Source of the DNA: a virus
Virus record (IMG/VR): IMGVR_UViG_3300025889_000089
Span: 1-64,000 of that record
Length of the DNA stretch: 64,000 nt
Reading direction: 5' to 3' (one strand)
The translations under genes and the position numbers were made by a program. The notes beneath the pieces are model-generated. The model was not told the origin of the DNA. It made no database searches and worked only from the letters and a program-made list of their open reading frames with translations. Within the stretch, counting starts at the first letter, position 1. Every line of letters begins with the position of its first letter. Shown here in pieces: positions 25,858 to 34,209 of the stretch.

Positions 25858-26401
25858 TGATAAAGAACTTTCCTGTCTGGGCAATCCAGTTTTTCTTGTT
25901 TTTCCCAGAAACATCTTTTGGTAATGACCGTAGAACACTTGTAATCTTTTCATCATAAGCAAACCCATAATGAGCAAACTTATCAACCCAATATTCGTGT
26001 GGTTTACAGTTCACGTGGTGATGCCCTTCGTGTCCAGGCAATGCGGCTGTACAAATAACATACTTACACTGTTGGAAGATGCTGAAATAGTTATCCATAT
26101 ATTCTTCGTAAACGTGTTCCAAAAACTCTACACTCCAAGCCAAATCTCGTGGCTCAATCTCATACGGACCTTTGGTAAAATCGTGGATAATGACTTCAAT
26201 ATTTCTTTCTACGGTCCAATCGCCGTCAATACCTATAGCATCTAGACCACGCTCTCTAGCAAGTTCTACCATTCCAGCGGGACCACAACCAACGTCGATC
26301 ATGGTCTTGATATCAAATGTTTCAATGAGGTAGTCTAGTGCTACGGGGAATAAGTGTGTCTTTCCGGCGTGACCACCTAAATGTTCTGGTAAATCATTCA
26401 T
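25826..26401 (-). CDS. SAM-dependent methyltransferase
   Basis: 191 residues. IKTMIDVGCGPAGMVELARE is the SAM loop, LDAIGIDGD the acidic loop, and DLAWSVEFLEHVYEEY the active-strand region. C-terminal HEGHHHVNCKP-HEYWVDKF is typical of phage methyltransferases in glycan clusters. Starts 5 nt after a late promoter and overlaps member 5 downstream by 32 nt. Confidence 0.75.
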   Translation of the reverse strand: MNDLPEHLGGHAGKTHLFPVALDYLIETFDIKTMIDVGCGPAGMVELARERGLDAIGIDGDWTVERNIEVIIHDFTKGPYEIEPRDLAWSVEFLEHVYEEYMDNYFSIFQQCKYVICTAALPGHEGHHHVNCKPHEYWVDKFAHYGFAYDEKITSVLRSLPKDVSGKNKKNWIAQTGKFFINEKSLYNTRD

Positions 26402-26406
26402 AGATG

Positions 26407-26414
26407 TATTTAGG
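26407..26414 (-). promoter_or_regulatory. T4-type late promoter abutting start codon
   Basis: CCTAAATA on the minus strand, 5 nt from ATG 26401. Confidence 0.55.
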
Positions 26415-26452
26415 TGTCGGATTTTTTGATGAAAAACTTCTCAACAATGTTG

Positions 26453-26459
26453 GTAAATA
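26453..26459 (+). promoter_or_regulatory. T4-type late promoter abutting start codon
   Basis: GTAAATA, 4 nt, then ATG 26464. Confidence 0.55.
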
Positions 26460-26463
26460 TGAT

Positions 26464-27378
26464 ATGAATATTGTAATCTTTACGGAAATGAGTGGTGTTG
26501 AAAAGGCCCGTAATCTAAAAAATATGGTTGAATCCGGAGGCGACAAGTTTATGGAGATTTCCATAAATGATGAAAATGACTTTGATTTTGTTATTCAATC
26601 TGGTATGGAAAAACCAAAGAAGAAGCACGAAGATAGAAATGCGATTTTGCAGAAGATTAAAAGTATGGGAAAATCGATACTTGTACTTGACGGTCCTGCT
26701 ATCCGATTGATAAGCGATGGCTGGGATTATAAGAACATAGAAGGCCAGTGGGTAAAAATGGCGTGGCATAGTTTTTTTGCTGACGAAGCAGTTTTTCCAT
26801 ATGACCCCAGCTATAATAGATGGAAAGAACTACAAAAGGAACACGATATAAACGTCAATGAATGGAAACATAGGGGAGATCATATTCTCGTATGTTTACA
26901 GAAACGTTATGATGCAGCAGTAAAAAGAATATATGACAATGGCGATACGTATATTGGTTATATCTCTGATGTCGTAGAGCAACTAAAGAAAAAAACGGAC
27001 AGACCCATACTTATAAGGTCACATCCAACCGATAAGAGTGTGGGTGATTTACTACGACAAAAATTACCTTATGTAAAAATTAGTACCAACGATAATCTTT
27101 ATGATGACTTCAATATGACACACACGATGGTTACATACAACAGTCATAGTGCAGTAGAAGCAGTACTTTATGGTTTGCCGACTGTTACGCTGGATAGCAG
27201 TGCTATTGCTTGGGATGTATCTGGTAAAAAGGTAACAGATATTTGTAATGCTCCGCAACCAGATAGAACAGAATGGCTAAAAAGACTTGCTTTTATGCAA
27301 TGGAGCGTGAAAGAATTGAATGATGGTTATGTTTGGAACTTACTAAAGAAATGTCTGACCGAACACAGTGGTAAATAA
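26464..27378 (+). CDS. GT-B-like paralogous family member 6
   Basis: 304 residues from ATG 26464 (MNIVIFTEMSGVEKARNLKN), chosen over 26404 because of the adjacent late promoter and the family's usual start. Landmarks: YNRWKELQKEHD, EWKHRGDHILVCLQK, PILIRSHPTDK, MVTYNSHSAVEAVLYGLPTV, QPDRTEWLKRLAFMQWSVKE and YVWNLLK. Putative glycosyltransferase. Followed by a gene with its own late promoter. Confidence 0.7.
   Translation: MNIVIFTEMSGVEKARNLKNMVESGGDKFMEISINDENDFDFVIQSGMEKPKKKHEDRNAILQKIKSMGKSILVLDGPAIRLISDGWDYKNIEGQWVKMAWHSFFADEAVFPYDPSYNRWKELQKEHDINVNEWKHRGDHILVCLQKRYDAAVKRIYDNGDTYIGYISDVVEQLKKKTDRPILIRSHPTDKSVGDLLRQKLPYVKISTNDNLYDDFNMTHTMVTYNSHSAVEAVLYGLPTVTLDSSAIAWDVSGKKVTDICNAPQPDRTEWLKRLAFMQWSVKELNDGYVWNLLKKCLTEHSGK
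27371..27377 (+). promoter_or_regulatory. T4-type late promoter abutting start codon
   Basis: GTAAATA overlapping the upstream stop codon, 5 nt, then ATG 27383. Confidence 0.55.
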
Positions 27379-27382
27379 ACTC

Positions 27383-28207
27383 ATGAAAATATTGTTTCTA
27401 AATGATACATCCCACGTTCATTCTGGTTGTGTAAAAGTTGTTGAGTTCTTTATGAAACAGTTTGAAGGACACGATGTAGATATTCTTCCACGCAAGACCA
27501 TCATAGAAGATACGAGCCAGTATGACCTTATCGTTGCTAATGGTGAAGGAACCATGCACGATGATGCGAAACGGGCATATGAAATAATGAATATCCTTGC
27601 TTCTGCTAAATGTAAAACGATGATTGTGAATAGCGTGTGGCAGAATAACTCACCCGAACTTACCGAAATGTTGATGGAAGTGGATTATGTAGCAGTTAGA
27701 GAAGTCCTTTCCAAGCGTGAAATATTATCTGTTATTGATAGACCCGTGGATATATATCTTGATTTCAGTTATTTTCATGATGTTCCTGAAACCCCAATAG
27801 AAGTAAAGCACGGTCTTGTTACTGGTAATCGTATGGGGTCCATAAAGGATAAACCAAAAGTTAGTGGTATTGGTGAGAAGCATACCGTGGATATTTTCAC
27901 ACAGTCTTGGGATGAGTTGGTACAACAACTTCGCCAACACCGGATATTGGTTACTGGACGGCACCACGAGTTATATGCGGCGTGTAAGGCGAAATGTAAC
28001 TTTGTTATACTGGAAGGAAACACTCATAAAAACTCTGGTCTATTTGAGACAGCGGGACTACAAATACCTTGTCTTCATGTGGATGCGACAATAGAAGAAA
28101 TACAGCAAGCAGTGGATGATGTTGGTATGTATCAGTTATACCAACAAGAACTGTTGTTTGACTATATGAGAAAGCAGAAGCCGCCGAGGTTACTGGATTA
28201 TGCGTGA
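27383..28207 (+). CDS. Polysaccharide pyruvyltransferase-like protein
   Basis: 274 residues. DLIVANGEGTMHDDAKRAYE near residue 50 corresponds to the G-EG-T/H segment of PF04230, YVAVREVLSKREI to the R-E signature, and RILVTGRHHELYAACKAKCN to the GR-H-I-A element, with THKNSGL downstream. Known members attach ketal pyruvate to sugars; some relatives are plain glycosyltransferases. The next start lies inside its last codons. Moderate confidence in the fold, low in the reaction. Confidence 0.65.
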   Translation: MKILFLNDTSHVHSGCVKVVEFFMKQFEGHDVDILPRKTIIEDTSQYDLIVANGEGTMHDDAKRAYEIMNILASAKCKTMIVNSVWQNNSPELTEMLMEVDYVAVREVLSKREILSVIDRPVDIYLDFSYFHDVPETPIEVKHGLVTGNRMGSIKDKPKVSGIGEKHTVDIFTQSWDELVQQLRQHRILVTGRHHELYAACKAKCNFVILEGNTHKNSGLFETAGLQIPCLHVDATIEEIQQAVDDVGMYQLYQQELLFDYMRKQKPPRLLDYA

Positions 28208-28862
28208 ATGGTTTGCTGGTAAAAGTGTTTGTATTGTTGGTGGTGCCCAAGCTTTATTTGACCAAGCACTTGGCGAAGAAATAGATAGTTATGATGTCGT
28301 GTGCCGACTAAATGGTGGTGCGGAGATAGTAAAGCCTGAAAGCCAAGGAACCAGAAATGATGTATGGGGTATTGGTAAATGGTGGACCGTTGACCATCTA
28401 TTTGCGAAATGTTCGTGGGGTAAAGCTATTCATCTTTCGCCCAAAGGTGAATATATGCGATATTGTAGCACTTGCGGTGATATATATCGTAAAGGGATGA
28501 AAAAATGGTATGTGGAAACTGACGAAGTTCATCCCGTTTATGATATTGTAATGCCCAAAACTGTATATCAGCAAATGGGCGAACTATATGTAAAAAATAC
28601 CGACGAAAAAAAGGTTAAGTATTCACACATGAATAGTGATATGAAGGCACCAAGAAAGGTAATAAAGGCAAGCACTGGTTTGTTGATGGCTTACTACACA
28701 TCAATCAACCTTCCAAAATCTATAACACTTTACGGGTTTGATTGGAAGCGAACCCCAACCTGGTATTTTGATGAAAAAGAGTATAATAAGGCACACCAAC
28801 CCCACGATTGGGAATGGGAAGAATGGTTTATAAAAGAAGTGCTTGATGTGAGAATAAAGTAG
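28200..28862 (+). CDS. GT29-like (sialyltransferase-fold) glycosyltransferase
   Basis: 220 residues. GKSVCIVGGAQALFDQALGE plus IDSYDVVCRLNGG resembles sialylmotif L. ASTGLLMAYYTSINLPKSIT plus LYGFDW resembles motif S. The downstream HDWEWEEWF resembles the His/Glu motif VS. Known GT29 enzymes use CMP-activated nonulosonic acids. A CMP-linked 2-keto acid such as CMP-Kdo as donor would connect with KdsA at 33394, but that is inference. It overlaps the upstream gene by 8 nt. Confidence 0.68.
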   Translation: MREWFAGKSVCIVGGAQALFDQALGEEIDSYDVVCRLNGGAEIVKPESQGTRNDVWGIGKWWTVDHLFAKCSWGKAIHLSPKGEYMRYCSTCGDIYRKGMKKWYVETDEVHPVYDIVMPKTVYQQMGELYVKNTDEKKVKYSHMNSDMKAPRKVIKASTGLLMAYYTSINLPKSITLYGFDWKRTPTWYFDEKEYNKAHQPHDWEWEEWFIKEVLDVRIK

Positions 28863-28869
28863 GTACGAT

Positions 28870-29091
28870 ATGGAAATTGAAACATTTAGAAATATACACA
28901 CAATTACAGATACTCTAGAAAGCCGTTTCAGAGAATTTGATTATTGTATACCGATGTGTTCCGACGAAGGATTTTTTCTTGAATTCGGTGTATGGAAAGC
29001 ATTAAATGAGTGGATACAAGAGTGTGATAGAGAGGTGCAACCCTTATGGCGAACCACTCAGTATTCAGCAGGGGTTAAAGTACTACGATGA
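28870..29091 (+). pseudogene. Truncated methyltransferase N-terminus
   Basis: 73 codons. The first about 45 residues end in DEGFFLEFGVWK, the usual start of TylF-like phage methyltransferases, where a G-x-S/T SAM loop should follow. Instead the frame continues with ALNEWIQECDREVQPLWRTT and stops after 30 unrelated residues. Overlaps the next, intact methyltransferase by ATGA. Most likely a gene remnant still translated as a leader, though a small functional protein cannot be excluded. Confidence 0.5.
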
Positions 29092-29627
29092 TTATTGAGA
29101 GATTGGAAAATTATAATAGGCACGATATTATTAACCTATTAGATGGTAATAATATTCTAGGTGTTGAACTTGGTATAGCGGCTGGTATATTTTCCGAGAG
29201 AATGTTGTCCACTGGTAAATTTGCTAGTTATGTTGGTGTTGATATGTATACGGATCGTGGGCATGATATTGAAGAATACAAAACAGCTATTCGAAGAAAC
29301 GGAATTTTTTCAAACTACAAGATATTGAAAATGTCTTTTGACGATGCCTTAGATTTATTTGATGACGAAAGCATCGATTTTCTATATATTGATGGATATG
29401 CACATACGGGGCAGAATGATGGGAAAACCTTATCTGATTGGTATCCTAAAGTCAAAACTGGTGGTCTTTTTGCTGGTGATGACTACAATAAAAAGAAATG
29501 GCCCAAAGTAGTGAAGGAAGTAAATGCCTTTCTTGAAACACATGGGTATGATAAAGTATATATCACTGATACGAGGGAGAAAACTAGTTATTGTAAACAT
29601 CCAAGTTGGGCTGTGAAGAAGAAATGA
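29088..29627 (+). CDS. Class I methyltransferase
   Basis: 179 residues. ILGVELGIAAGIFSERMLST is the SAM loop, YVGVDMYTDRGHDIEEY the acidic region, IDFLYIDGYAHTGQNDGKTL the D-GYAH motif of Methyltransf_24, and GGLFAGDDYN the next strand. The length is the minimal domain. ATGA overlaps on both sides couple it to the remnant upstream and to family member 7 downstream. Confidence 0.75.
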   Translation: MIIERLENYNRHDIINLLDGNNILGVELGIAAGIFSERMLSTGKFASYVGVDMYTDRGHDIEEYKTAIRRNGIFSNYKILKMSFDDALDLFDDESIDFLYIDGYAHTGQNDGKTLSDWYPKVKTGGLFAGDDYNKKKWPKVVKEVNAFLETHGYDKVYITDTREKTSYCKHPSWAVKKK

Positions 29628-30616
29628 ACAAAATATTTTGGTTTGAAGAATGGGGCGAAGGTTTTAAGTCTTATCCGTTTCCAACAAAAGCACCATTTGA
29701 AAAAGTTTCCTTTTATGATGAGGAAAAATTGAAAGAAGCAGATGCATTCGTTCAAATTGATATTAAACCACGAAGACCAAATGAACACAGAAGAAATCAA
29801 TTCTTTGATTACATCAGTAGTACTGGGAAACCGAAGTTGGTTTTTGAAAGTCATATATTCAGACAAGTAATATTGACGCAGCATTACTGTAGATTTGCGT
29901 GGAACAGTTACTTTAATAATGTGGGTTATTTTGGTAAACTTCGTAACAACCCCGATAGATGGAAAAAGTTTATAGAGGAAGAAGAGATAGACATAAGAGA
30001 ACCGACACAGAAGAAAGGTGACTACATACTGATTCTGACACAACCGACATATGGAAGTTGTCTTAACGATCTATTTGATTTATATGCGGATACCGCTAGA
30101 ACCGATGCACTACATTATGACAGAGTATATGCGAAGTGGTTGCATCGTTTGATACAATATATCCAGCAGTATTCTGAGCTTCCTATCATTATCAGAAAAC
30201 ATCCAGCACAGAGAGATATTAAATTCTTTGATATAAAATACTTTGACAATGTTTATTATTCTGAAGACTCCAAAGGTATAAAGATAAAATACGCGAATTT
30301 ATATATTAGATCGGGGGGAAAAGCTTTAACGGAAGAGATTCTAAACTCACAAGCGGTTGTTAGTTGGAATAGTACTGGATTGGTTGAGGCAGTCTGCTTG
30401 GGTATACCAACTTTTCCTCTTTCACCTTCGTCCCAATGTTATCCCGTTGGTTTCAGAGATTTGCACGATATCGATGCGATACATAGGAAAAAATATCCGA
30501 AACGTGATGAATGGTTTAATAATATGGCTTACTGTCAATGGACAGACAAGGAAGTTATGCGCGGAACAGCTTTCCGATTTATAAATGACGGGTATAAATC
30601 TTTTTTAGGATACTAG
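29624..30616 (+). CDS. GT-B-like paralogous family member 7
   Basis: 330 residues from the ATG inside the ATGA overlap. N-terminus MNKIFWFEEWGEGFKSYPFP. Landmarks: PDRWKKFIEEEE, KKGDYILILTQPTYG, PIIIRKHPAQRD, AVVSWNSTGLVEAVCLGIPT, PKRDEWFNNMAYCQWTDKEV. It carries an insertion of about 25 residues after the ILTQP strand. Putative glycosyltransferase. It is more AT-rich than the upstream genes by eye. Confidence 0.68.
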   Translation: MNKIFWFEEWGEGFKSYPFPTKAPFEKVSFYDEEKLKEADAFVQIDIKPRRPNEHRRNQFFDYISSTGKPKLVFESHIFRQVILTQHYCRFAWNSYFNNVGYFGKLRNNPDRWKKFIEEEEIDIREPTQKKGDYILILTQPTYGSCLNDLFDLYADTARTDALHYDRVYAKWLHRLIQYIQQYSELPIIIRKHPAQRDIKFFDIKYFDNVYYSEDSKGIKIKYANLYIRSGGKALTEEILNSQAVVSWNSTGLVEAVCLGIPTFPLSPSSQCYPVGFRDLHDIDAIHRKKYPKRDEWFNNMAYCQWTDKEVMRGTAFRFINDGYKSFLGY

Positions 30617-30645
30617 TTGACGTAACCATAAAAGAATGATATAAT
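30617..30645 (+). promoter_or_regulatory. Sigma-70 promoter giving a leaderless mRNA
   Basis: TTGACG, 17-bp spacer, perfect TATAAT. The predicted +1 is the A of the ATG at 30652. Confidence 0.82.
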
Positions 30646-30651
30646 CACTGT

Positions 30652-31512
30652 ATGACCGAACTGAATATATATGTACCCAGAAACAAAGAAGACAGTAAAT
30701 GCTGGCAAGTCTTCAATCCATTTATGTTGGGTTGGGATGATGAAACTCACGTTGAGTATGATTATGTTCAGCACGGCGGCATTAGTATGTTTTGGGGCTT
30801 GGTCGGTAAAAACTCAGAAATGATAAAGAAACACGAGGCTGAGTTCAGACCGTATCTCTTTTCGGATATGCCATACTTTGGTAGATGGTCTGGTCTAAAG
30901 GAAGCACTTGACCCCGATAGTGATTTCTATTGGCGCATATGTCCAAACAGAATGCATTCACACTTTCAAAAAACTGAAGCACAAACACTTTCTTCCGATA
31001 GGTTTGATAGACACAATACCCCCATCAAAGAAAAGAAGAAAAGAGGGCACGAGATTATTCTGTGTCCAAGTTCAGAAAGCGTGACGAGACACCTATGTAA
31101 CTGTAGCGTAGAAACTTGGATAAACGATACAACGGCAGCAATAAGAGAGTATACAGACCGTCCTATTCGTGTTCGTCATAAACCAAGACGAAACGGAACA
31201 TCGGGACCAGCCGCCGCTCTTATCCCGTTTGCCGAAGATATAAAAGATGCGTGGTGTGTGATAACTCTTATTAGTATGAGTGGTACGGAAGCATTACTAA
31301 ATGGTGTCCCTATGATGGAGACAGAACATATAAACGGGTACAGTAACTTTCGTTTTCAGCCCGATAAAATAGAAAGCGTAGAGTGGTCTGGGTATGGAAC
31401 ACAAGTTCTTATGAACTGGCTTGCCTACCAACAGTTCACACCAAAAGAAATGTATACAGGCGAAGCATTAGCAATCCTAAAAGAAACTAATCCATACTTC
31501 TTTAGCGAATGA
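30652..31512 (+). CDS. GT-B-like paralogous family member 8 (divergent)
   Basis: 286 residues. It lacks the RWK segment but keeps HEIILCPSSESVTRHLCNCS, PIRVRHKPRRNG, CVITLISMSGTEALLNGVPM and a C-terminal MNWLAYQQFTPKEMYTGEAL. It is the only family member driven by a sigma-70-type promoter, so it may be expressed early while most others have late promoters. The 3' end overlaps the convergent gene by 11 nt. Confidence 0.65.
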   Translation: MTELNIYVPRNKEDSKCWQVFNPFMLGWDDETHVEYDYVQHGGISMFWGLVGKNSEMIKKHEAEFRPYLFSDMPYFGRWSGLKEALDPDSDFYWRICPNRMHSHFQKTEAQTLSSDRFDRHNTPIKEKKKRGHEIILCPSSESVTRHLCNCSVETWINDTTAAIREYTDRPIRVRHKPRRNGTSGPAAALIPFAEDIKDAWCVITLISMSGTEALLNGVPMMETEHINGYSNFRFQPDKIESVEWSGYGTQVLMNWLAYQQFTPKEMYTGEALAILKETNPYFFSE

Positions 31513-32251
31513 TATCTTTGTCGGGATCAAAGTCCCTACCAAATGTGGCTTTGAACTCATCAAACCATAAGTCTTTATAATCAACATCACTCTCGTATTG
31601 CTCACGCCATACCATCGGTCCCAAAGTATGGTGAATGTTGAATGGTAGCGTGTCTGGCTTATCGTATTCACCAGCAAGGAAGTTGAACTCTGTTGGAAGT
31701 CCACCAATCAGTTCATCCTTTACCCACATAAACCTGTGTAGAAACTTTGGTTCTGCTGTTTCAACGAGTTCTTTGGTGAGGTTGTGGTTTTCTGGATGGT
31801 CGCAATTATAGATAACGGTGCTTGACCAGTTTTTGCGTGGATATGTTGTCTGTGGCAATCCTCCCATCTTTGGATCGGCTTTTGGTTGATAATCGTGCTT
31901 CACACATTGGAGTGCTTTGGAAGGATCAAACAGATCAAACATTTCTTTGATATCACGGGTGATAATCATGTCACAGTCAAAGAAGATACCAACACCATTG
32001 TAATCCATTAAATGTGGAACCATAAAGCGTGTAATACTAAACTGCGTGGACCCACGTGGATCAATAGGACGAGTACATAGATCATATGCCAACAGTTCGT
32101 CACGAATGATTGGAACGATAACCAGATCATTCATTGTAGTCCTTGAGCGAATACTGTGTGCTAACATCTTGGCACAAGCATCTTCTGCTGGATCGTAACC
32201 TATGAATACTACTTGTTGTGCTTCTCTTGCGTCTTCTAGTCTGTTAAACAT
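31502..32251 (-). CDS. GT8-like glycosyltransferase
   Basis: 249 residues. VVFIGYDPAEDACAKMLAHS is the start of the GT-A fold, GIFFDCDMIITRDIKEMF holds a D-x-D metal site near residue 93, and NWSSTVIYNCDH plus LPTEFNFLAGEYD fit the acceptor side. The C-terminal NIHHTLGPM includes the late His of the GT8 layout. Paralogue-like to 35095. A late promoter lies 29 nt upstream. Donor and acceptor unknown. Confidence 0.75.
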   Translation of the reverse strand: MFNRLEDAREAQQVVFIGYDPAEDACAKMLAHSIRSRTTMNDLVIVPIIRDELLAYDLCTRPIDPRGSTQFSITRFMVPHLMDYNGVGIFFDCDMIITRDIKEMFDLFDPSKALQCVKHDYQPKADPKMGGLPQTTYPRKNWSSTVIYNCDHPENHNLTKELVETAEPKFLHRFMWVKDELIGGLPTEFNFLAGEYDKPDTLPFNIHHTLGPMVWREQYESDVDYKDLWFDEFKATFGRDFDPDKDIIR

Positions 32252-32272
32252 TTCTTCTCAATTATATGCGTA

Positions 32273-32280
32273 TATAAATA
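32273..32280 (+). promoter_or_regulatory. Consensus T4 late promoter abutting start codon
   Basis: TATAAATA, 5 nt, then ATG 32286. Confidence 0.75.
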
Positions 32281-32288
32281 TATTTATG
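32281..32288 (-). promoter_or_regulatory. T4-type late promoter (CATAAATA)
   Basis: Minus-strand core 29 nt upstream of ATG 32251, with GAGAAG near the start; divergent from the promoter at 32273-32280. Confidence 0.5.
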
Positions 32289-32765
32289 CGTGATGATATA
32301 GAAAATTGGATTCTCAATTTTGTAGAAGACCCAACCATTTGTCCTTATGCAAAAAAAGCCAGACTTGATAATCAAATAAAAATAGTTGAAATAAAAGATT
32401 TATTAGAACTAATAGAACTGGCGGACACATTAGACGTTGATGTTTGCATTGCCTATACAGATAAAGTATCGGTAAATGTGACCAGTGTTTTGCGAGATAT
32501 AAACGCCGAGCTTATGAAAAGAAACTTGGTCGTGCTTGAAGACATAGCCCCGGAAATAATAAATGGGCGTGATATGAGTTTTGGTAAATGTCCATTGTTC
32601 TTCATTCAGAAATTGAGTTTCCTAAATGACAAAGCCCTAAAACTTATTCATACTGGATACTATGACAACTGGACTATGGAAAATTTGGAAGATGTTGTAT
32701 TATGGCGCTTCCATAATCCCGACGATTTTTTGAAAAGACTTAGACTTCGAATCCCGAATGCATAA
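32286..32765 (+). CDS. Unrecognised phage protein
   Basis: 159 residues from ATG 32286, directly after a late promoter. MRDDIENWILNFVEDPTICP, with CPYAKKARLDN near residue 19, faintly recalls DUF1415-type proteins; the resemblance is weak. Mixed alpha/beta with no catalytic motif. The 3' end overlaps the convergent gene by 66 nt, unusual even for this compact genome. Confidence 0.6.
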   Translation: MRDDIENWILNFVEDPTICPYAKKARLDNQIKIVEIKDLLELIELADTLDVDVCIAYTDKVSVNVTSVLRDINAELMKRNLVVLEDIAPEIINGRDMSFGKCPLFFIQKLSFLNDKALKLIHTGYYDNWTMENLEDVVLWRFHNPDDFLKRLRLRIPNA

Positions 32766-33368
32766 CTTTTCATAAAGGGTTTTATCGGTAGACCATTCTG
32801 ATCCTGTCCACCATTCAAATCCATCAAAATCTTTTTTATAGATACTTGACTTTTCGTATCCAGGCCCTATATATAAATACTTCGCACCGCGCCGTGCGCC
32901 ATACTCCATTTCAAGATATATCGTTCTTATACCAAGTTTTAGTTTTGGGTTTTTATAGTCCCAACAAAACATGGCAGACTCGAAATCATTATTATCATAA
33001 TGGCGTAGTTTACTAAAGGCAACGGTTTTACCGTTTACTGCAAAACCCAAGAATTTATCTTCATCAAGTATATTCTTGATTGGGTTGTATAAATCCTTGA
33101 AATTCTTTTTTGTGATGTAGGCTTGGTAAATGTCATTTACTTCTTCAAATGAGATATCAACTATATGAATATCGTGGCATGACGGTATATTGTGTGGTAT
33201 TTTTATACGAGTAGAACGGGATTGATACCATAAATCTTGTGTGTATTTTAGCCAACCGTGTGACAACGCATATTCTGTTTCATCATCTTCAAATCTGGCC
33301 ATTACCTCTGATATGAATACATCTTGGTTTTCTTGCCACCCCAATCTGTGATCAAATAATATTTCCAT
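32700..33368 (-). CDS. GNAT-like acyl/aminoacyl-transferase fold protein
   Basis: 222 residues. The C-terminal part (FLGFAVNGKTVAFSKLRHYD, IRTIYLEMEYGARRGAKYLY, GPGYEKSSIYKKDFDGFEWW) resembles the C-terminal domain of arginyl-tRNA-protein transferases and related GNAT folds. Substrate unknown. Starts 4 nt after a late promoter that is back to back with that of kdsA. Confidence 0.55.
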   Translation of the reverse strand: MEILFDHRLGWQENQDVFISEVMARFEDDETEYALSHGWLKYTQDLWYQSRSTRIKIPHNIPSCHDIHIVDISFEEVNDIYQAYITKKNFKDLYNPIKNILDEDKFLGFAVNGKTVAFSKLRHYDNNDFESAMFCWDYKNPKLKLGIRTIYLEMEYGARRGAKYLYIGPGYEKSSIYKKDFDGFEWWTGSEWSTDKTLYEKLCIRDSKSKSFQKIVGIMEAP

Positions 33369-33372
33369 ACAG

Positions 33373-33380
33373 TATTTACA
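33373..33380 (-). promoter_or_regulatory. T4-type late promoter abutting start codon
   Basis: TGTAAATA on the minus strand, 4 nt from ATG 33368; divergent partner of 33382-33389. Confidence 0.55.
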
Positions 33381-33381
33381 A

Positions 33382-33389
33382 TCTAAATA
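33382..33389 (+). promoter_or_regulatory. T4-type late promoter abutting kdsA start
   Basis: TCTAAATA, 4 nt, then ATG 33394. Confidence 0.55.
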
Positions 33390-33393
33390 TCAT

Positions 33394-34209
33394 ATGATTA
33401 AAATAAGAGACATTACTATTTCAAATGACCTACCGTTTACACTTATTGCTGGTCCTTGTGCTATGGAAAGCCGTGATCACGCATTGATGATGCAAACAGA
33501 AATAAAGAAAATCACAGATCGTCTTGGTATTCCATTCATCTTCAAAACATCATTTGATAAAGCAAATAGAACATCTGTTGATAGTAAGCGCGGTGTTGGT
33601 CTTGGCGATGCGGTCCTAGTCTTTGAAGAGCTTAGTAAAAAGACATCTGTCCTCACTGATGTCCACGAACCTTACCAATGCGACATTTTAAAAGATGTCG
33701 TTGATGTCTTACAAATACCAGCGTTCCTATGTCGCCAAACAGACTTGTTGGTTGAAGCTGGTGATACTGGATTGGCTATCAACGTGAAGAAAGGTCAGTT
33801 TGTTGCGCCGGAAGATATGGTGAATGTGGTGAAGAAGATTGAAAGCACAGGTAATAAGAACATTATGCTTACTGAACGTGGGACATTCTTTGGTTATGGA
33901 AATCTTGTCGTTGATTACAGAGGATTAGAGATAATGAAAGAAACTGGCTATCCAGTTTGTATGGATGCCACACACGCCGTGCAGAAACCATCTGGTCTTG
34001 GTGGTGTATCTGGTGGTGATAGAAAGTATGTGCCAGTTATGGCGAAGGCTGGATTGGTACAAGGTATTGGTGCGTTATTTGTTGAGACACACGATGACCC
34101 AGACAACGCATTCAGTGATGGTCCAAATATGATTCCATTGGATAAGCTGGAAGAATTTTTGAAGCATATGAAAGAAATAGACGAGGTAATAAAAAATGGA
34201 AGAAACTAA
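33394..34209 (+). CDS. kdsA: KdsA, 3-deoxy-D-manno-octulosonate-8-phosphate synthase
   Basis: 271 residues, full length. It condenses PEP with arabinose-5-phosphate to Kdo-8-P, the first committed step of Kdo synthesis. Motifs: FTLIAGPCAMESRDHAL, IFKTSFDKANRTS, TDVHEP, CRQTDLL, NVKKGQF, ERGTFFGYGNLVVD, MDATHAVQKPSG, ETHDDPDNAFSDGPNM. Cys22 in AGPCAMES marks the metal-dependent class (E. coli KdsA has Asn there). KdsB, KdsC and KdsD are not in the window, so the host or other phage genes must complete the route. It probably feeds the glycosyltransferase island. Confidence 0.93.
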   Translation: MIKIRDITISNDLPFTLIAGPCAMESRDHALMMQTEIKKITDRLGIPFIFKTSFDKANRTSVDSKRGVGLGDAVLVFEELSKKTSVLTDVHEPYQCDILKDVVDVLQIPAFLCRQTDLLVEAGDTGLAINVKKGQFVAPEDMVNVVKKIESTGNKNIMLTERGTFFGYGNLVVDYRGLEIMKETGYPVCMDATHAVQKPSGLGGVSGGDRKYVPVMAKAGLVQGIGALFVETHDDPDNAFSDGPNMIPLDKLEEFLKHMKEIDEVIKNGRN

